A stretch of 64,000 nucleotides of DNA from Oscillospiraceae bacterium (GTDB lineage Bacteria > Bacillota > Clostridia > Oscillospirales > Ruminococcaceae), in assembly GCA_024404815.1 (NCBI GenBank), contig JAKSPL010000007.1:1-64000 (forward strand), read 5' to 3'. The position numbers and the translations under genes are program-made. Positions 53,973 to 63,011 of the stretch are shown one piece after another. Numbering within the stretch: position 1 is the first letter of the stretch; every line of letters starts with the position of its first letter. The notes beneath the pieces are model-generated. The model did not search any database, was not told the DNA's origin, and saw only the letters and a program-made list of their open reading frames with translations.

Positions 53973-54571
53973 AAAAAGGTCTGCTGATCATCTTTTCCGG
54001 ACCGTCCGGCTGCGGAAAAGGTACGATCGTACAGGAAATTATCAAAGACGAGAATTTCTGCCTGTCCGTTTCTGCAACCACAAGACAGCCGCGTGAAGGC
54101 GAAATCAACGGTGTGCACTATCAATTCCTCTCCCGTGAGGAATTTCAGTCGCGCATCGACAGCGGTGCAATGCTCGAATATGCACAGTACTGCGACAATT
54201 TCTACGGAACACCTGCCGATATGGTAGAGAAAATGCGGAACGAAGGCAAAAATGTTATCCTCGAAATCGAGGTACAGGGCGCATTGCAGGTCATGAAAAA
54301 ATGTCCTGATGCAGTCACGATTTTTGTCCTTCCGCCCTCGATCTCCGAACTCGAACGCCGTCTGCATAAGCGCGGCACGGAAGCCGAGGAGGTCATCGCT
54401 AAGCGCATTGCCCGCGCAAAAGAGGAGATTCCCCTCGCAGAAAATTACAAGTACGTCATGATGAATGACGCACTCGAAACCGCCGTTTCGGATTTCTACG
54501 CGATTGCCCGCGCAGAGTCCCAGACATATGAAGCCAACAAGGAAATTATAGGAGAGATTTTATCATGTTAA
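53969..54571 (+). CDS. gmk: Guanylate kinase
   Basis: Gmk (200 residues) phosphorylates GMP to GDP. Motifs are the P-loop [38 protein letters not shown] and the RIARAKEEI lid. Its ATG lies inside the remA stop and its end overlaps rpoZ by 7 bp. Confidence 0.95.
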   Translation: MKKGLLIIFSGPSGCGKGTIVQEIIKDENFCLSVSATTRQPREGEINGVHYQFLSREEFQSRIDSGAMLEYAQYCDNFYGTPADMVEKMRNEGKNVILEIEVQGALQVMKKCPDAVTIFVLPPSISELERRLHKRGTEAEEVIAKRIARAKEEIPLAENYKYVMMNDALETAVSDFYAIARAESQTYEANKEIIGEILSC

Positions 54572-54774
54572 GACCTGCTATGAGTGAATTTATCGGCAAG
54601 AACGACAGCTATTATGCCCTCGTCATCGGCATTGCCAAACGTGCACGCGAAATCGCCGACACCCTCTATGAAAACGAACAGACACTCGAAGAAAAGCCCG
54701 TCAAGACCGCAGTCGAGGAATTCGCCGCAAAGAAGTATAAAATCGTAGAGCCTGATTCTGTGGAATCCAAGTAA
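54565..54774 (+). CDS. rpoZ: RNA polymerase omega subunit
   Basis: This 69-residue omega subunit has the conserved YYALVIGIAKRAREIAD helix and KTAVEEFAAKKYKIVEPD. It stabilises the beta-prime subunit. The ATG overlaps the gmk end and follows AGGAGA. It sits between gmk and priA; coaBC, often between them, is missing here. Confidence 0.92.
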   Translation: MLRPAMSEFIGKNDSYYALVIGIAKRAREIADTLYENEQTLEEKPVKTAVEEFAAKKYKIVEPDSVESK

Positions 54775-54816
54775 TCTCCTTTTATCCAGCCAACTTTCTC
54801 TGACGGAGGTGCGCCC

Positions 54817-57297
54817 ATGTCCCATAATCTTCACAAGCCTGTGGTACAGGTCGCGCTGAATGCCGCTTCGTTCGGCTATGACCAATGTTACAGCTATGCC
54901 GTGCCCGAACCGTGGGCGGATACGGTCAGAGTCGGAATGCGTGTGGCAGTCCCGTTCGGTAAGGGCAACCGCCGCAGAATCGCAATGGTACTCTCCGTCA
55001 GCGATACGCCCCCCTGCAATGCGGAAGGAACACCGATTTCCCTGAAACCCATCGCAGGCATACTCGACAAAGAACCCGTCCTGACCGAGGAACTGCGCTC
55101 CCTCGTGGATTTTCTGCACGAACGCACATTTTGTACATGGTACGATGCGGTGCGTGCGGTACTGCCCGGCGGAATGCAGATTCGCTTGCAGGAACATTTT
55201 TTGCCCGTCACACCGCCTGTCGGCATCGTGCTTACCGAGGAGGAGGAGAACTATCTCTCCATGCTCCGCAAAGCACGTTCTCAGCATGAACTCGAACGGC
55301 TCATGCAGACAGAGGGCGACACCGAACGTCAGGCGATCCTCGATTCTCTCACGGAAAAAGGCTGTCTGGTGCAGGTCGCAGAGGGCAAAAAAGCCGCCGC
55401 TGACAGTACCGACAAAATGCTGCGGCTGTCGAGCGCATACCGCGCAAACCCCACAGCTTTTCATCCCACGCCCAAACAGAGAACCGCGCTTTCCATTCTC
55501 GAAGCACACGAAATGATTTCCATTAAGGAGTGTGCTTACTATGCAGGCGTGACAGATAATGTCATCAAAAACCTCGTGAAAGCAGGCATTGCCGAACAGT
55601 TCGAAGTGGAACTGCTCCGTGTGCCGCGCGATGCGGTCGTCACAAAACCGCCGGAGGATACCATTCTTTCCGATGAGCAACAAACAGCATATGAAGCGGT
55701 CGCTTCTGCCATCGATGCAGAAAAAGCCGCCGCCTTTTTGCTGTACGGTGTCACAGGAAGCGGAAAAACCGCCGTGTTCGAACAGCTCATCGCACACACC
55801 CTGCGAAAAGGGAAACAAGCACTTCTGCTGATTCCTGAGATTTCCCTGACACCGCAGATCGTCGAACGCTTTCAGCACGCTTTCGGCAATCAGGTCGCAC
55901 TGATCCACAGCGGTTTGTCGCTCGGTCAGCGGCTCGATACCGATAAACTCATCCGCCGCGGCGAGGTCAAGATCGTCATCGGCACAAGAAGCGCAATTTT
56001 TGCACCGCTCCCCCGTCTGGGACTTGTCATTCTCGACGAGGAGGGCGAACATTCCTATAAATCCGACTCCGCACCGCGGTATCATACCGTCGATGTGGCA
56101 AAGGAACGCTGCCGCACGCATGGCGCGGCACTCGTTCTCGCCTCCGCAACGCCCTCGCTCGAAAGCCGCTATCTTGCGGAAAAAGGTGTATACCAACTGC
56201 TGACACTCACCAAGCGGTACAATCAGGCACCTCTCCCCGAAGTCAGCGTAGTCGATATGAACGAGGAACGCATGAACGGAAACGGCAGTCCGTTTTCGAT
56301 TGCACTTGCAGATGCGCTGAAAGAGAATCTTGCGAACGGGAAACAGAGCATTCTGCTCTTAAACCGCCGCGGATACCACACGATGCTGCAATGCACCAAA
56401 TGCAATACCCCTGTCTACTGCCCGAATTGTTCGGTGCCAATGACATTTCATAAACCAAACGGCAGCCTGATGTGCCACTACTGCGGACATATTCAGCCGC
56501 CTGTCACGGGATGTCCGAGCTGCGGACACGACAATCTGCGGAAAATGGGCTTCGGGACACAGCGGCTCGAAGAAGAATTGCAGGCACTCCTGCCTGACGC
56601 AAAGATTCTCCGTATGGACGCAGATACGACCATGACGCGCTCCGCCTACGAAACAGGCTTTCAGGCATTCGCACGCGGAGAATACGATATCATGTGCGGC
56701 ACGCAGATGATCGGCAAGGGACTGGATTTCCCGAATGTCACGCTGGTCGGTGTCGTATCCATTGACAAAGCACTCTATGCAGGCGATTTCCGCAGCTATG
56801 AACGCACCTTTTCCCTGATCACGCAGGTCGTCGGCAGAAGCGGCCGCGGAAATTCCGCAGGCAGAGCCATTCTCCAGACCGCCATGCCTGAACATTATGT
56901 CCTGAATCTTGCGGCACAGCAGGACTATGACAGCTTCTACAACGAGGAACTTGCCCTGCGCCGTGCATTGATGTTTCCGCCGATCTGTGACCTCTGTGTC
57001 ATCGGACTTTCTGCCGCACTCGAACCGAATGTCAGACGGGCAGCGGCGAGATTTATCGTGCTGCTGCGCGAAAAAATCGAACGGGAACAGTTAAAGCTGC
57101 CGCTTCGGGTTTTAGGTCCTGTTGAGGCAAGCTACGGAAAACTCAACGGAAAATTCCGCCAGCGCATTCTGCTGAAATGTAAGAATACAGCACAGATGCG
57201 CGGCTTTATACGAGAACTTCTTGCGGCGTGTTTCGCGGACAAGCAGTTCGGCGGTGTCAGCATTTATGCCGATATGAACGGCGACTGCGGCGTCTGA
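54817..57297 (+). CDS. priA: Primosomal protein N' (PriA helicase)
   Basis: PriA (826 residues) restarts stalled replication forks. The N-terminal DNA-binding domain is followed by Walker A GVTGSGKTA near residue 310 and Walker B LDEEGEHSYKSD, with Gly where some PriA proteins have His. Eight zinc-binding cysteines (CTKCNTP, CPNC, CHYCG, CPSCG) lie near residues 525-575. The C-terminal helicase motifs include GTQMIGKGLDFPNV and QVVGRSGRG. A GGAGG site precedes the ATG. Confidence 0.95.
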   Translation: MSHNLHKPVVQVALNAASFGYDQCYSYAVPEPWADTVRVGMRVAVPFGKGNRRRIAMVLSVSDTPPCNAEGTPISLKPIAGILDKEPVLTEELRSLVDFLHERTFCTWYDAVRAVLPGGMQIRLQEHFLPVTPPVGIVLTEEEENYLSMLRKARSQHELERLMQTEGDTERQAILDSLTEKGCLVQVAEGKKAAADSTDKMLRLSSAYRANPTAFHPTPKQRTALSILEAHEMISIKECAYYAGVTDNVIKNLVKAGIAEQFEVELLRVPRDAVVTKPPEDTILSDEQQTAYEAVASAIDAEKAAAFLLYGVTGSGKTAVFEQLIAHTLRKGKQALLLIPEISLTPQIVERFQHAFGNQVALIHSGLSLGQRLDTDKLIRRGEVKIVIGTRSAIFAPLPRLGLVILDEEGEHSYKSDSAPRYHTVDVAKERCRTHGAALVLASATPSLESRYLAEKGVYQLLTLTKRYNQAPLPEVSVVDMNEERMNGNGSPFSIALADALKENLANGKQSILLLNRRGYHTMLQCTKCNTPVYCPNCSVPMTFHKPNGSLMCHYCGHIQPPVTGCPSCGHDNLRKMGFGTQRLEEELQALLPDAKILRMDADTTMTRSAYETGFQAFARGEYDIMCGTQMIGKGLDFPNVTLVGVVSIDKALYAGDFRSYERTFSLITQVVGRSGRGNSAGRAILQTAMPEHYVLNLAAQQDYDSFYNEELALRRALMFPPICDLCVIGLSAALEPNVRRAAARFIVLLREKIEREQLKLPLRVLGPVEASYGKLNGKFRQRILLKCKNTAQMRGFIRELLAACFADKQFGGVSIYADMNGDCGV

Positions 57298-57318
57298 ACT
57301 GCCCACAGGGAGAACAAT

Positions 57319-58266
57319 ATGAAATTCGCAAAACTGACAAAAGCACAGGTGATCCGCAGGCTGATCCTGCTTGGCTGTGTGCTGGCAGGCGGATTCGCCG
57401 TGTTGTGCATCCGCAGTAATCCGCATTGGAAGCCTGCACCGCAGGACATTATTCTACACGATGGAAAGGAAAATTCCTTTCTGAACCCTGACGGCATGAC
57501 GCAGGAAACACGTATCCTGCCGCCGGACGGATACACGCGAATCTCAGCCGCAGACAACAGCTTTCAGTCGTATCTGCGTGCAATGCCGCTGCTCCCAAAC
57601 GGTGCGGAGCTTTGCACATACAGCGGCGGCATCCTGTCATCTGCCAATGCAGCAGCCGTCTATGCCCTGAATATCGGGGACGAGGGCTACCAGCAATGCG
57701 CCGACAGCATCATCCGTGTATACAGCGAGTATTTTTATGCGACCAACCAGCCCGAACGCATCGCTTTTCACCTGTCAAACGGTTTTCTCTGCGACTACGA
57801 TACATGGGCACACGGAAAGCGCGTATTTGCGCTCGGAAACCTGACGTTCTGGATGAAATGCGCCAAATCGGACGACAGCATACAGACACTCCACAACTAC
57901 CTCGTGACTGTGATGCGCTATGCTGGTACGATCTCACTTTATGACGAATCTGCGCCGATTTCGATAGAAGATGCCCATGCAGGCGACTTTTTCTGCCGCG
58001 CAGGTTCTCCCGGACACGTCATTCTCATCGCGGACGAAGCGGAAAATGCAGACGGCGAACGCTGTTTTCTCCTCGCACAAGGCGCGATCCCTGCACAGAG
58101 TTTCCACATTCTCGCAGGCAGTCACAATGCCGATTCGCCGTGGTATACGGAAACAGAACTCACAGACGATAAACTGAATCTTTCGGGGTATCACTTCGAT
58201 GCCGATGCCCTGCGCCGCTGGAACGGCGGTTTTACTCAGGAAATACAGCCAAAGGAGCTTGATTGA
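57319..58266 (+). CDS. DUF4846 membrane-anchored or secreted protein
   Basis: This 315-residue protein has an N-terminal membrane helix (VIRRLILLGCVLAGGFAVLCI), then the DUF4846 pattern: RILPPDGYTRISAADNSFQSYLRAMPLLPNG, RVYSEYFYA, FHLSNGFLCDYD, and AGDFFCRAGSPGHVILIADEA. It is predicted to act outside the membrane. The family is uncharacterised. It lies between priA and def, an unusual insert in this operon, with a normal RBS. Confidence 0.82.
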   Translation: MKFAKLTKAQVIRRLILLGCVLAGGFAVLCIRSNPHWKPAPQDIILHDGKENSFLNPDGMTQETRILPPDGYTRISAADNSFQSYLRAMPLLPNGAELCTYSGGILSSANAAAVYALNIGDEGYQQCADSIIRVYSEYFYATNQPERIAFHLSNGFLCDYDTWAHGKRVFALGNLTFWMKCAKSDDSIQTLHNYLVTVMRYAGTISLYDESAPISIEDAHAGDFFCRAGSPGHVILIADEAENADGERCFLLAQGAIPAQSFHILAGSHNADSPWYTETELTDDKLNLSGYHFDADALRRWNGGFTQEIQPKELD

Positions 58267-58269
58267 TAT

Positions 58270-58731
58270 ATGGCAACCCGCAACATTGTAAAAGAAGGCG
58301 ACAGCGTCCTCGCAAAAAAATGCAGACCTGTCGAACGCTACGACGAAAAACTGGCACTTCTCCTCGATGACATGATCGAAACCCTCAAACAGGCAGGCGG
58401 CGTCGGTCTTGCCGCACCGCAGGTCGGAATTCTCCGCCGCATCTTCATCATGGACATCAACGATGAGATCATAGAAGCCATCAACCCCGAGATCATCAAA
58501 CGAAGCGGCAAGGTACGCGACGTGGAAGGCTGTCTGTCTGTTCCGAACAGATGGGGCTATGTCACCAGACCGAAAAGCGTGGTTCTGCGTGCATACGACA
58601 GAAACGGCAACCTCTATGAACGCAAGTTCACAGACCTCGGCGCACGCTGTGCCTGCCACGAATCCGACCACCTCGAAGGACAGCTCTTTACCGCTCTTGT
58701 CGATGAATGGGCAGAACCGGAGCGCGAATGA
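58270..58731 (+). CDS. def: Peptide deformylase
   Basis: Def (153 residues) removes the formyl group from nascent proteins. It keeps the three metal motifs: GGVGLAAPQVG, EGCLSVP and CHESDHLEG (HExxH form). AAGGAG precedes the ATG. It is followed at once by fmt, its partner activity. Confidence 0.95.
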   Translation: MATRNIVKEGDSVLAKKCRPVERYDEKLALLLDDMIETLKQAGGVGLAAPQVGILRRIFIMDINDEIIEAINPEIIKRSGKVRDVEGCLSVPNRWGYVTRPKSVVLRAYDRNGNLYERKFTDLGARCACHESDHLEGQLFTALVDEWAEPERE

Positions 58732-59684
58732 TGAATACGCCCGTTTCTATCGTGTTTATGGGCACACCCGATTTCTCTGTGCCGACACTCGATGCCCTCT
58801 GCGAAAACGGCTGTAACGTACAGGCGGTGTTCACACAACCTGACCGTCCGCGCGGCAGAGGCAACAAACTCCAACCATCACCCGTCAAGAAAAGAGCGCA
58901 GGAACTGGAGATCCCTGTCTATCAGCCGACCTCTCTCCGCAAGGGTGAGGACGCAGAACAGGCATTTTCCGTCCTGAAAGAATTGCAGCCCGATCTGATC
59001 GTTGTCATCGCATACGGTCAGATTCTGCCGCAGGAAATCCTCGACCTGCCGAAGTATGGCTGTGTCAATCTTCATGCGTCGCTGCTGCCGAGATGGCGCG
59101 GTGCAGGTCCGATCCAGCGGTGCATTCTTGCAGGCGACGAAAAAACAGGCGTCACCTCCATGCAGATGGCGGCAGGACTCGACACGGGCGATATGCTCCG
59201 TGTCGCAGAAACCCCGATCGCGCCGGACGAAACCGCTTCGACTCTCCACGACCGACTCTCCGAGCTTTCCGCAAAGGTCATGCTCGATACCTTACAGGAT
59301 ATTCTCGCAGGTGCACTCCATCCCGTCAAACAGGACGATGCGCTCGCCTGCACCGCCGACAAGCTCACCAAAAACATGAGCCGCCTCGACTTCAACCTCC
59401 CTGCACAGAAAATCGACCGCACAATTCGCGCACTTACGGGTTTTGCAATGCTCGGCGGCAAGCGCGTCAAGCTGCTCGGTTCGATTTGCGGCGGAGAAAC
59501 TTCCGATGCAGCCCCCGGTGAGATCGTCGATGCCGCCACCATGCGCTTTGTCTGCGGCGACGGCAAATGCGTCACACCCCTCGTCATTCAGGCGGAGGGT
59601 TCCAAGGCAATGGCTGTCAAAGACTATCTCCGCGGTCACCCCGTCACACTCGGAGAACGCTTTTCCGAAGTGCAGAACGGATAA
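58728..59684 (+). CDS. fmt: Methionyl-tRNA formyltransferase
   Basis: Fmt (318 residues) formylates Met-tRNA(fMet). The N-terminal domain has FMGTPDFSVPTLDAL, the formyl-donor loop VVIAYGQILPQEIL and HASLLPRWRGAGPIQ with GVTSMQM; a C-terminal OB-like domain follows. The ATG at 58728 overlaps the def TGA, and another ATG is the next codon. Confidence 0.95.
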   Translation: MMNTPVSIVFMGTPDFSVPTLDALCENGCNVQAVFTQPDRPRGRGNKLQPSPVKKRAQELEIPVYQPTSLRKGEDAEQAFSVLKELQPDLIVVIAYGQILPQEILDLPKYGCVNLHASLLPRWRGAGPIQRCILAGDEKTGVTSMQMAAGLDTGDMLRVAETPIAPDETASTLHDRLSELSAKVMLDTLQDILAGALHPVKQDDALACTADKLTKNMSRLDFNLPAQKIDRTIRALTGFAMLGGKRVKLLGSICGGETSDAAPGEIVDAATMRFVCGDGKCVTPLVIQAEGSKAMAVKDYLRGHPVTLGERFSEVQNG

Positions 59685-59732
59685 TCAAGCCGCTGACTGC
59701 ATATCATAAATTACTCGAAAGGGAATGCTCGC

Positions 59733-61067
59733 ATGATTGGATTAGAACCGCGTATTGTATGTGTCCGAACGCTGATTCGTGCGGCAGAGGCGAAAAGCTA
59801 CGGCAATCTCGCCCTCCACACCGCGCTTGCAAAGTCGAATCTGACACCGCAGGACAAGCGTATCTGCACGGTTCTCTTTCAGGGTACGACCGAACGGCTG
59901 ATCACCCTCGATGCCTGCATCCGACAGTATGCAAAGCGTGACCCCGAACAGATCGACCTGCCTGTGCGCTGTATTCTGCGCTGCGGCATCTATGAACTGC
60001 TGTACCTGCATACGCAGGAGGCGGCAGTCGTCAACCTCTGGACGGAATCCGCAAAGGTACTGCGGAAACCCAAAGCTGTCGGGTTTATCAACGGCGTTCT
60101 GCGCGGATTCTTGCGTGCAGAAAAAGAGATTCCCACACCGAAGGACGAAATCGCCGCGCTCTCTGTGGCATATTCTGTTCCCGAACCGCTGGTCAGACAG
60201 CTTCTCGCGGACTACGACAAGCAGACGGTCACCGACTTTCTCGCACAAAGCCTCGGAGAACCGCCGATTTACCTGAAACGCAATCCGCTTGCCTGTGACG
60301 AAAATGATTTTCTCACAGCATTTGCGGAAGATACCCTCACACCGATCTCTGCCGTACCGCAGGCATATCAGCTTGCACGCGGCGGCAATCTCTCCGAACA
60401 CGAGGCGTTCCAAAAAGGACTGTTCCATGTGCAGGATCTGGCATCGCAGCTTTGCTGTCTGGCACTGGATGCCAAACAAGGCGATACCGTACTGGATGTC
60501 TGTGCGGCACCCGGCGGAAAGACCTTTACCATTGCTGAATGGATGGGGGACAGCGGCAAAATTCTCGCCTACGACCTCCACCCCAACCGTGTAAAACTCA
60601 TCGCGGACGGTGCAAAACGTCTGGGGCTCAACTGCATCACCGCCGCTGTCGGCGATGCCGCAAACCCAAGTCCCGACCGTCCGATGGCTGACCGTGTCCT
60701 CTGCGACGTCCCCTGTTCCGGTTTCGGCGTCATTCGCAGAAAGCCCGAAGTCCGCTATAAATCCCTCGCAGACACCGCCGCGCTCCCTGCGATCCAGCTT
60801 CGCATTCTGGAAGCGTCCGCAAACGCCGTCAAGGCAGGCGGCGTGCTGGTCTACTCCACCTGCACCGTCGCAAAGGCGGAAAATGAACAGGTCGTTTTGA
60901 AATTTCTCGAAACACACCCCGATTTTTCCCTCGAAAAACCGTGGCAGGACATAGAGACACTCGCTCCCTACGGACAGGAAATGACCACGCTCTTTCCGCA
61001 GATGCTCGGTTCGGACGGCTTCTTCCTCGCAAAACTAAGACGCGCAGGAGGTGTGGAAAATGCCTGA
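59733..61067 (+). CDS. rsmB: 16S rRNA m5C967 methyltransferase (RsmB)
   Basis: This 444-residue enzyme has an N-terminal NusB-like domain (KSNLTPQDKRICTVLF through LWTESAKVL) and a C-terminal SAM domain with DVCAAPGGKTF, DVPCSGFGVIRRKPEVRY and YSTCTVAKAEN; the two Cys residues are the usual catalytic and accessory ones. AAAGGGA precedes the ATG. It overlaps rlmN by 8 bp. Confidence 0.93.
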   Translation: MIGLEPRIVCVRTLIRAAEAKSYGNLALHTALAKSNLTPQDKRICTVLFQGTTERLITLDACIRQYAKRDPEQIDLPVRCILRCGIYELLYLHTQEAAVVNLWTESAKVLRKPKAVGFINGVLRGFLRAEKEIPTPKDEIAALSVAYSVPEPLVRQLLADYDKQTVTDFLAQSLGEPPIYLKRNPLACDENDFLTAFAEDTLTPISAVPQAYQLARGGNLSEHEAFQKGLFHVQDLASQLCCLALDAKQGDTVLDVCAAPGGKTFTIAEWMGDSGKILAYDLHPNRVKLIADGAKRLGLNCITAAVGDAANPSPDRPMADRVLCDVPCSGFGVIRRKPEVRYKSLADTAALPAIQLRILEASANAVKAGGVLVYSTCTVAKAENEQVVLKFLETHPDFSLEKPWQDIETLAPYGQEMTTLFPQMLGSDGFFLAKLRRAGGVENA

Positions 61068-62121
61068 AAACAATGGAAAAATCGAGATTCTCGGACTGCT
61101 GCCCGAACAGCTCAAAACAGAGCTTTCCGCAATGGGCGCACCCGCCTTTCGGGCAAAGCAGATCTTCCGCTGGCTGCACGTAAAACGTGTCGGAGAATTC
61201 TCCGAAATGACAGACCAATCTAAACAGTTTCAGAATGATTTGGAATCCCGTTTTTGTATAAAGCGGATAAATATTGTGCAAAAGCTTGCATCTAATACGG
61301 ATGATACTGTAAAATATCTATATAGGCTTTCTGACGGAAATCTGGTCGAAGCAGTCCGCATGGTTTACCACCACGGCGTGACCGCGTGCATCTCTACACA
61401 GGTCGGATGCAAGATGGGATGCAAGTTCTGTGCATCCGCTCCGCTCGGCTTTATCCGCAATCTGACCGCCGCCGAAATGCTCGGACAGATCTATGCAATG
61501 GATGCAGATTATCCAGAAGATGCGCACATTTCAGGCATTGTTCTCATGGGCATCGGTGAACCGCTCGACAACTATGACAATGTCATGCAGTTTTTGCGGC
61601 TGATCTCTCACAAGGACGGCAGAAATATGAGCCTGCGGCACGTTTCGCTCTCGACTTGCGGACTTGTGCCGATGATCGACAGACTGGCGGAGGAGGAATT
61701 CCCCCTGACGTTGTCGGTTTCGCTCCATGCAGCGACCGACGAAAAGCGTTCCGCGCTGATGCCTGTCAACCGCAAATATCCTCTCGATACGTTACTTGCC
61801 GCGTGTAAGCGGTATTTCGATAAAACCGGACGGCGCATTACCTTTGAATATGCCGTCATTGCGGGCGAAAACGATACGCCCGAATACGCTGCCGCGCTGG
61901 GCAGACGGCTTCGTCCCGTGTTCAGCGGTCAGCGTCCCCATGTCAATCTCATTCCCGTCAATCCCGTTTCAGGGACAGGATTTCAGGCGGGAAGCGCACA
62001 GAAATTCCAGAAAATGCTGGAAAAAGAGGGGCTGAACGCCACCGTGCGCAGAACCCTCGGCGATGACATCAAAGCTGCCTGCGGTCAGCTTCGGCGTGAC
62101 AACATGGAAAAAGAACCGTAA
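61060..62121 (+). CDS. rlmN: 23S rRNA/tRNA adenine C2 methyltransferase (RlmN)
   Basis: RlmN (353 residues) is a radical-SAM enzyme that methylates A2503 of 23S rRNA and A37 of some tRNAs. The cluster-binding CKMGCKFC is near residue 120, followed by MGIGEPLDNYDNV, LSVSLHAATD and the C-terminal FQKMLEKEGLNATVRRTLGDDIKAACGQL; the catalytic Cys pair (117-region and ACGQL) is present. AGGAGG lies eight bases before the ATG at 61060. Confidence 0.94.
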   Translation: MPENNGKIEILGLLPEQLKTELSAMGAPAFRAKQIFRWLHVKRVGEFSEMTDQSKQFQNDLESRFCIKRINIVQKLASNTDDTVKYLYRLSDGNLVEAVRMVYHHGVTACISTQVGCKMGCKFCASAPLGFIRNLTAAEMLGQIYAMDADYPEDAHISGIVLMGIGEPLDNYDNVMQFLRLISHKDGRNMSLRHVSLSTCGLVPMIDRLAEEEFPLTLSVSLHAATDEKRSALMPVNRKYPLDTLLAACKRYFDKTGRRITFEYAVIAGENDTPEYAAALGRRLRPVFSGQRPHVNLIPVNPVSGTGFQAGSAQKFQKMLEKEGLNATVRRTLGDDIKAACGQLRRDNMEKEP

Positions 62122-62166
62122 ATTCAGATAATTTCTGCGTATGCAGCGAAAGTGTGGTGAGCAGCA

Positions 62167-62898
62167 TTGAAAGCATTCAGCGCGTGTGATATCGGGATGG
62201 TCAGACCCGAAAATCAGGATAAAATTATGACCGAAACGTTCAGCGACGGCGTTCTCGCAATCGTCTGTGACGGTATGGGCGGAATGCAAAACGGCGCAGA
62301 TGCGAGCAAACTCGCAATCGAAGCAGCAGGCGATACTTTCCGCGGCGGCTATCAGGAGAATATGGACACAGAAGCTGTCTGTGCGCTGCTCCGTGAAAGT
62401 ACGATCGCTGCGAATCAGGCTGTCTATCACGCGGCAGTGCATGGTCCCACACGCATCCGCATGGGCTCGACACTTGTCGGCGCGTTCGTCCGTGAACAGC
62501 TGACCAGCCTTGTCAATGTCGGGGATTCCCGTGCCTATCTGATCGCGGCGGACGAGGGAGATGCCATGCAGCTGACGCTCGACCATACAGTCGTCCAACT
62601 GCTCTATGAGCGCGGCGACATCGAAGCAGAGGAACGCGCTACGCACCCCAGACGCAATGAGCTGACACGCGCGATCGGTGTGTCCTACCGTGTTCTGCCT
62701 GACATCTATCAGCTGCAAGTCCGTCCTGACGACAAGCTGCTGCTCTGCTCGGACGGATTGTATAATTTCGTTTCTACGGAGAAAATCGCGGAGATCGTGC
62801 GGAAACTGCCGCCCGATGAAGTCCCTGCCGCCCTCGTCGCAGAGGCAAATGCAAACGGCGGAAAGGACAATATCTCTGTGATTCTGCTCGCAGCATGA
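62167..62898 (+). CDS. prpC: PP2C-type serine/threonine phosphatase (PrpC/Stp)
   Basis: This 243-residue phosphatase has the PP2C metal motifs: MVRPENQDK, CDGMGGMQNG, GSTLVGAFV, LVNVGDSRAYL, LLLCSDGLYN and GGKDNISVIL. It would oppose the kinase encoded just downstream. The start is TTG at 62167. It follows rlmN by 45 bp. Confidence 0.92.
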   Translation: MKAFSACDIGMVRPENQDKIMTETFSDGVLAIVCDGMGGMQNGADASKLAIEAAGDTFRGGYQENMDTEAVCALLRESTIAANQAVYHAAVHGPTRIRMGSTLVGAFVREQLTSLVNVGDSRAYLIAADEGDAMQLTLDHTVVQLLYERGDIEAEERATHPRRNELTRAIGVSYRVLPDIYQLQVRPDDKLLLCSDGLYNFVSTEKIAEIVRKLPPDEVPAALVAEANANGGKDNISVILLAA

Positions 62899-62923
62899 TC
62901 CCCTTTCTTATTTCGGATACGTT

Positions 62924-62964
62924 TTTCAGCGCGGTACCTGACGGCAGGTAGCCGCCCCCTGAAA
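62924..62964. repeat. Bulged hairpin between prpC and prkC
   Basis: TTTCAG...CTGAAA encloses GCGG-TACCTG / CAGGTA-g-CCGC around an ACGG loop. No T-tract follows, so it is not a plain terminator. It is transcribed with either gene. Confidence 0.6.
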
Positions 62965-62981
62965 TCAATATATATTGTATT

Positions 62982-63001
62982 ACCGGGAAGGCATTCCCGG
63001 T
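62982..63001. repeat. Hairpin just before the prkC ribosome site
   Basis: ACCGGGAA and TTCCCGGT form an 8-bp stem with a GGCA loop. It ends one base before the TGGGAGG site, so it could limit ribosome access. Confidence 0.6.
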
Positions 63002-63011
63002 TGGGAGGTAA

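Noticed and set aside
56030-56060. DEEG in place of DEEH in the PriA Walker B
   Set aside because: Variation at this place is seen in PriA of clostridia; other motifs are intact, so no loss of function is suggested.
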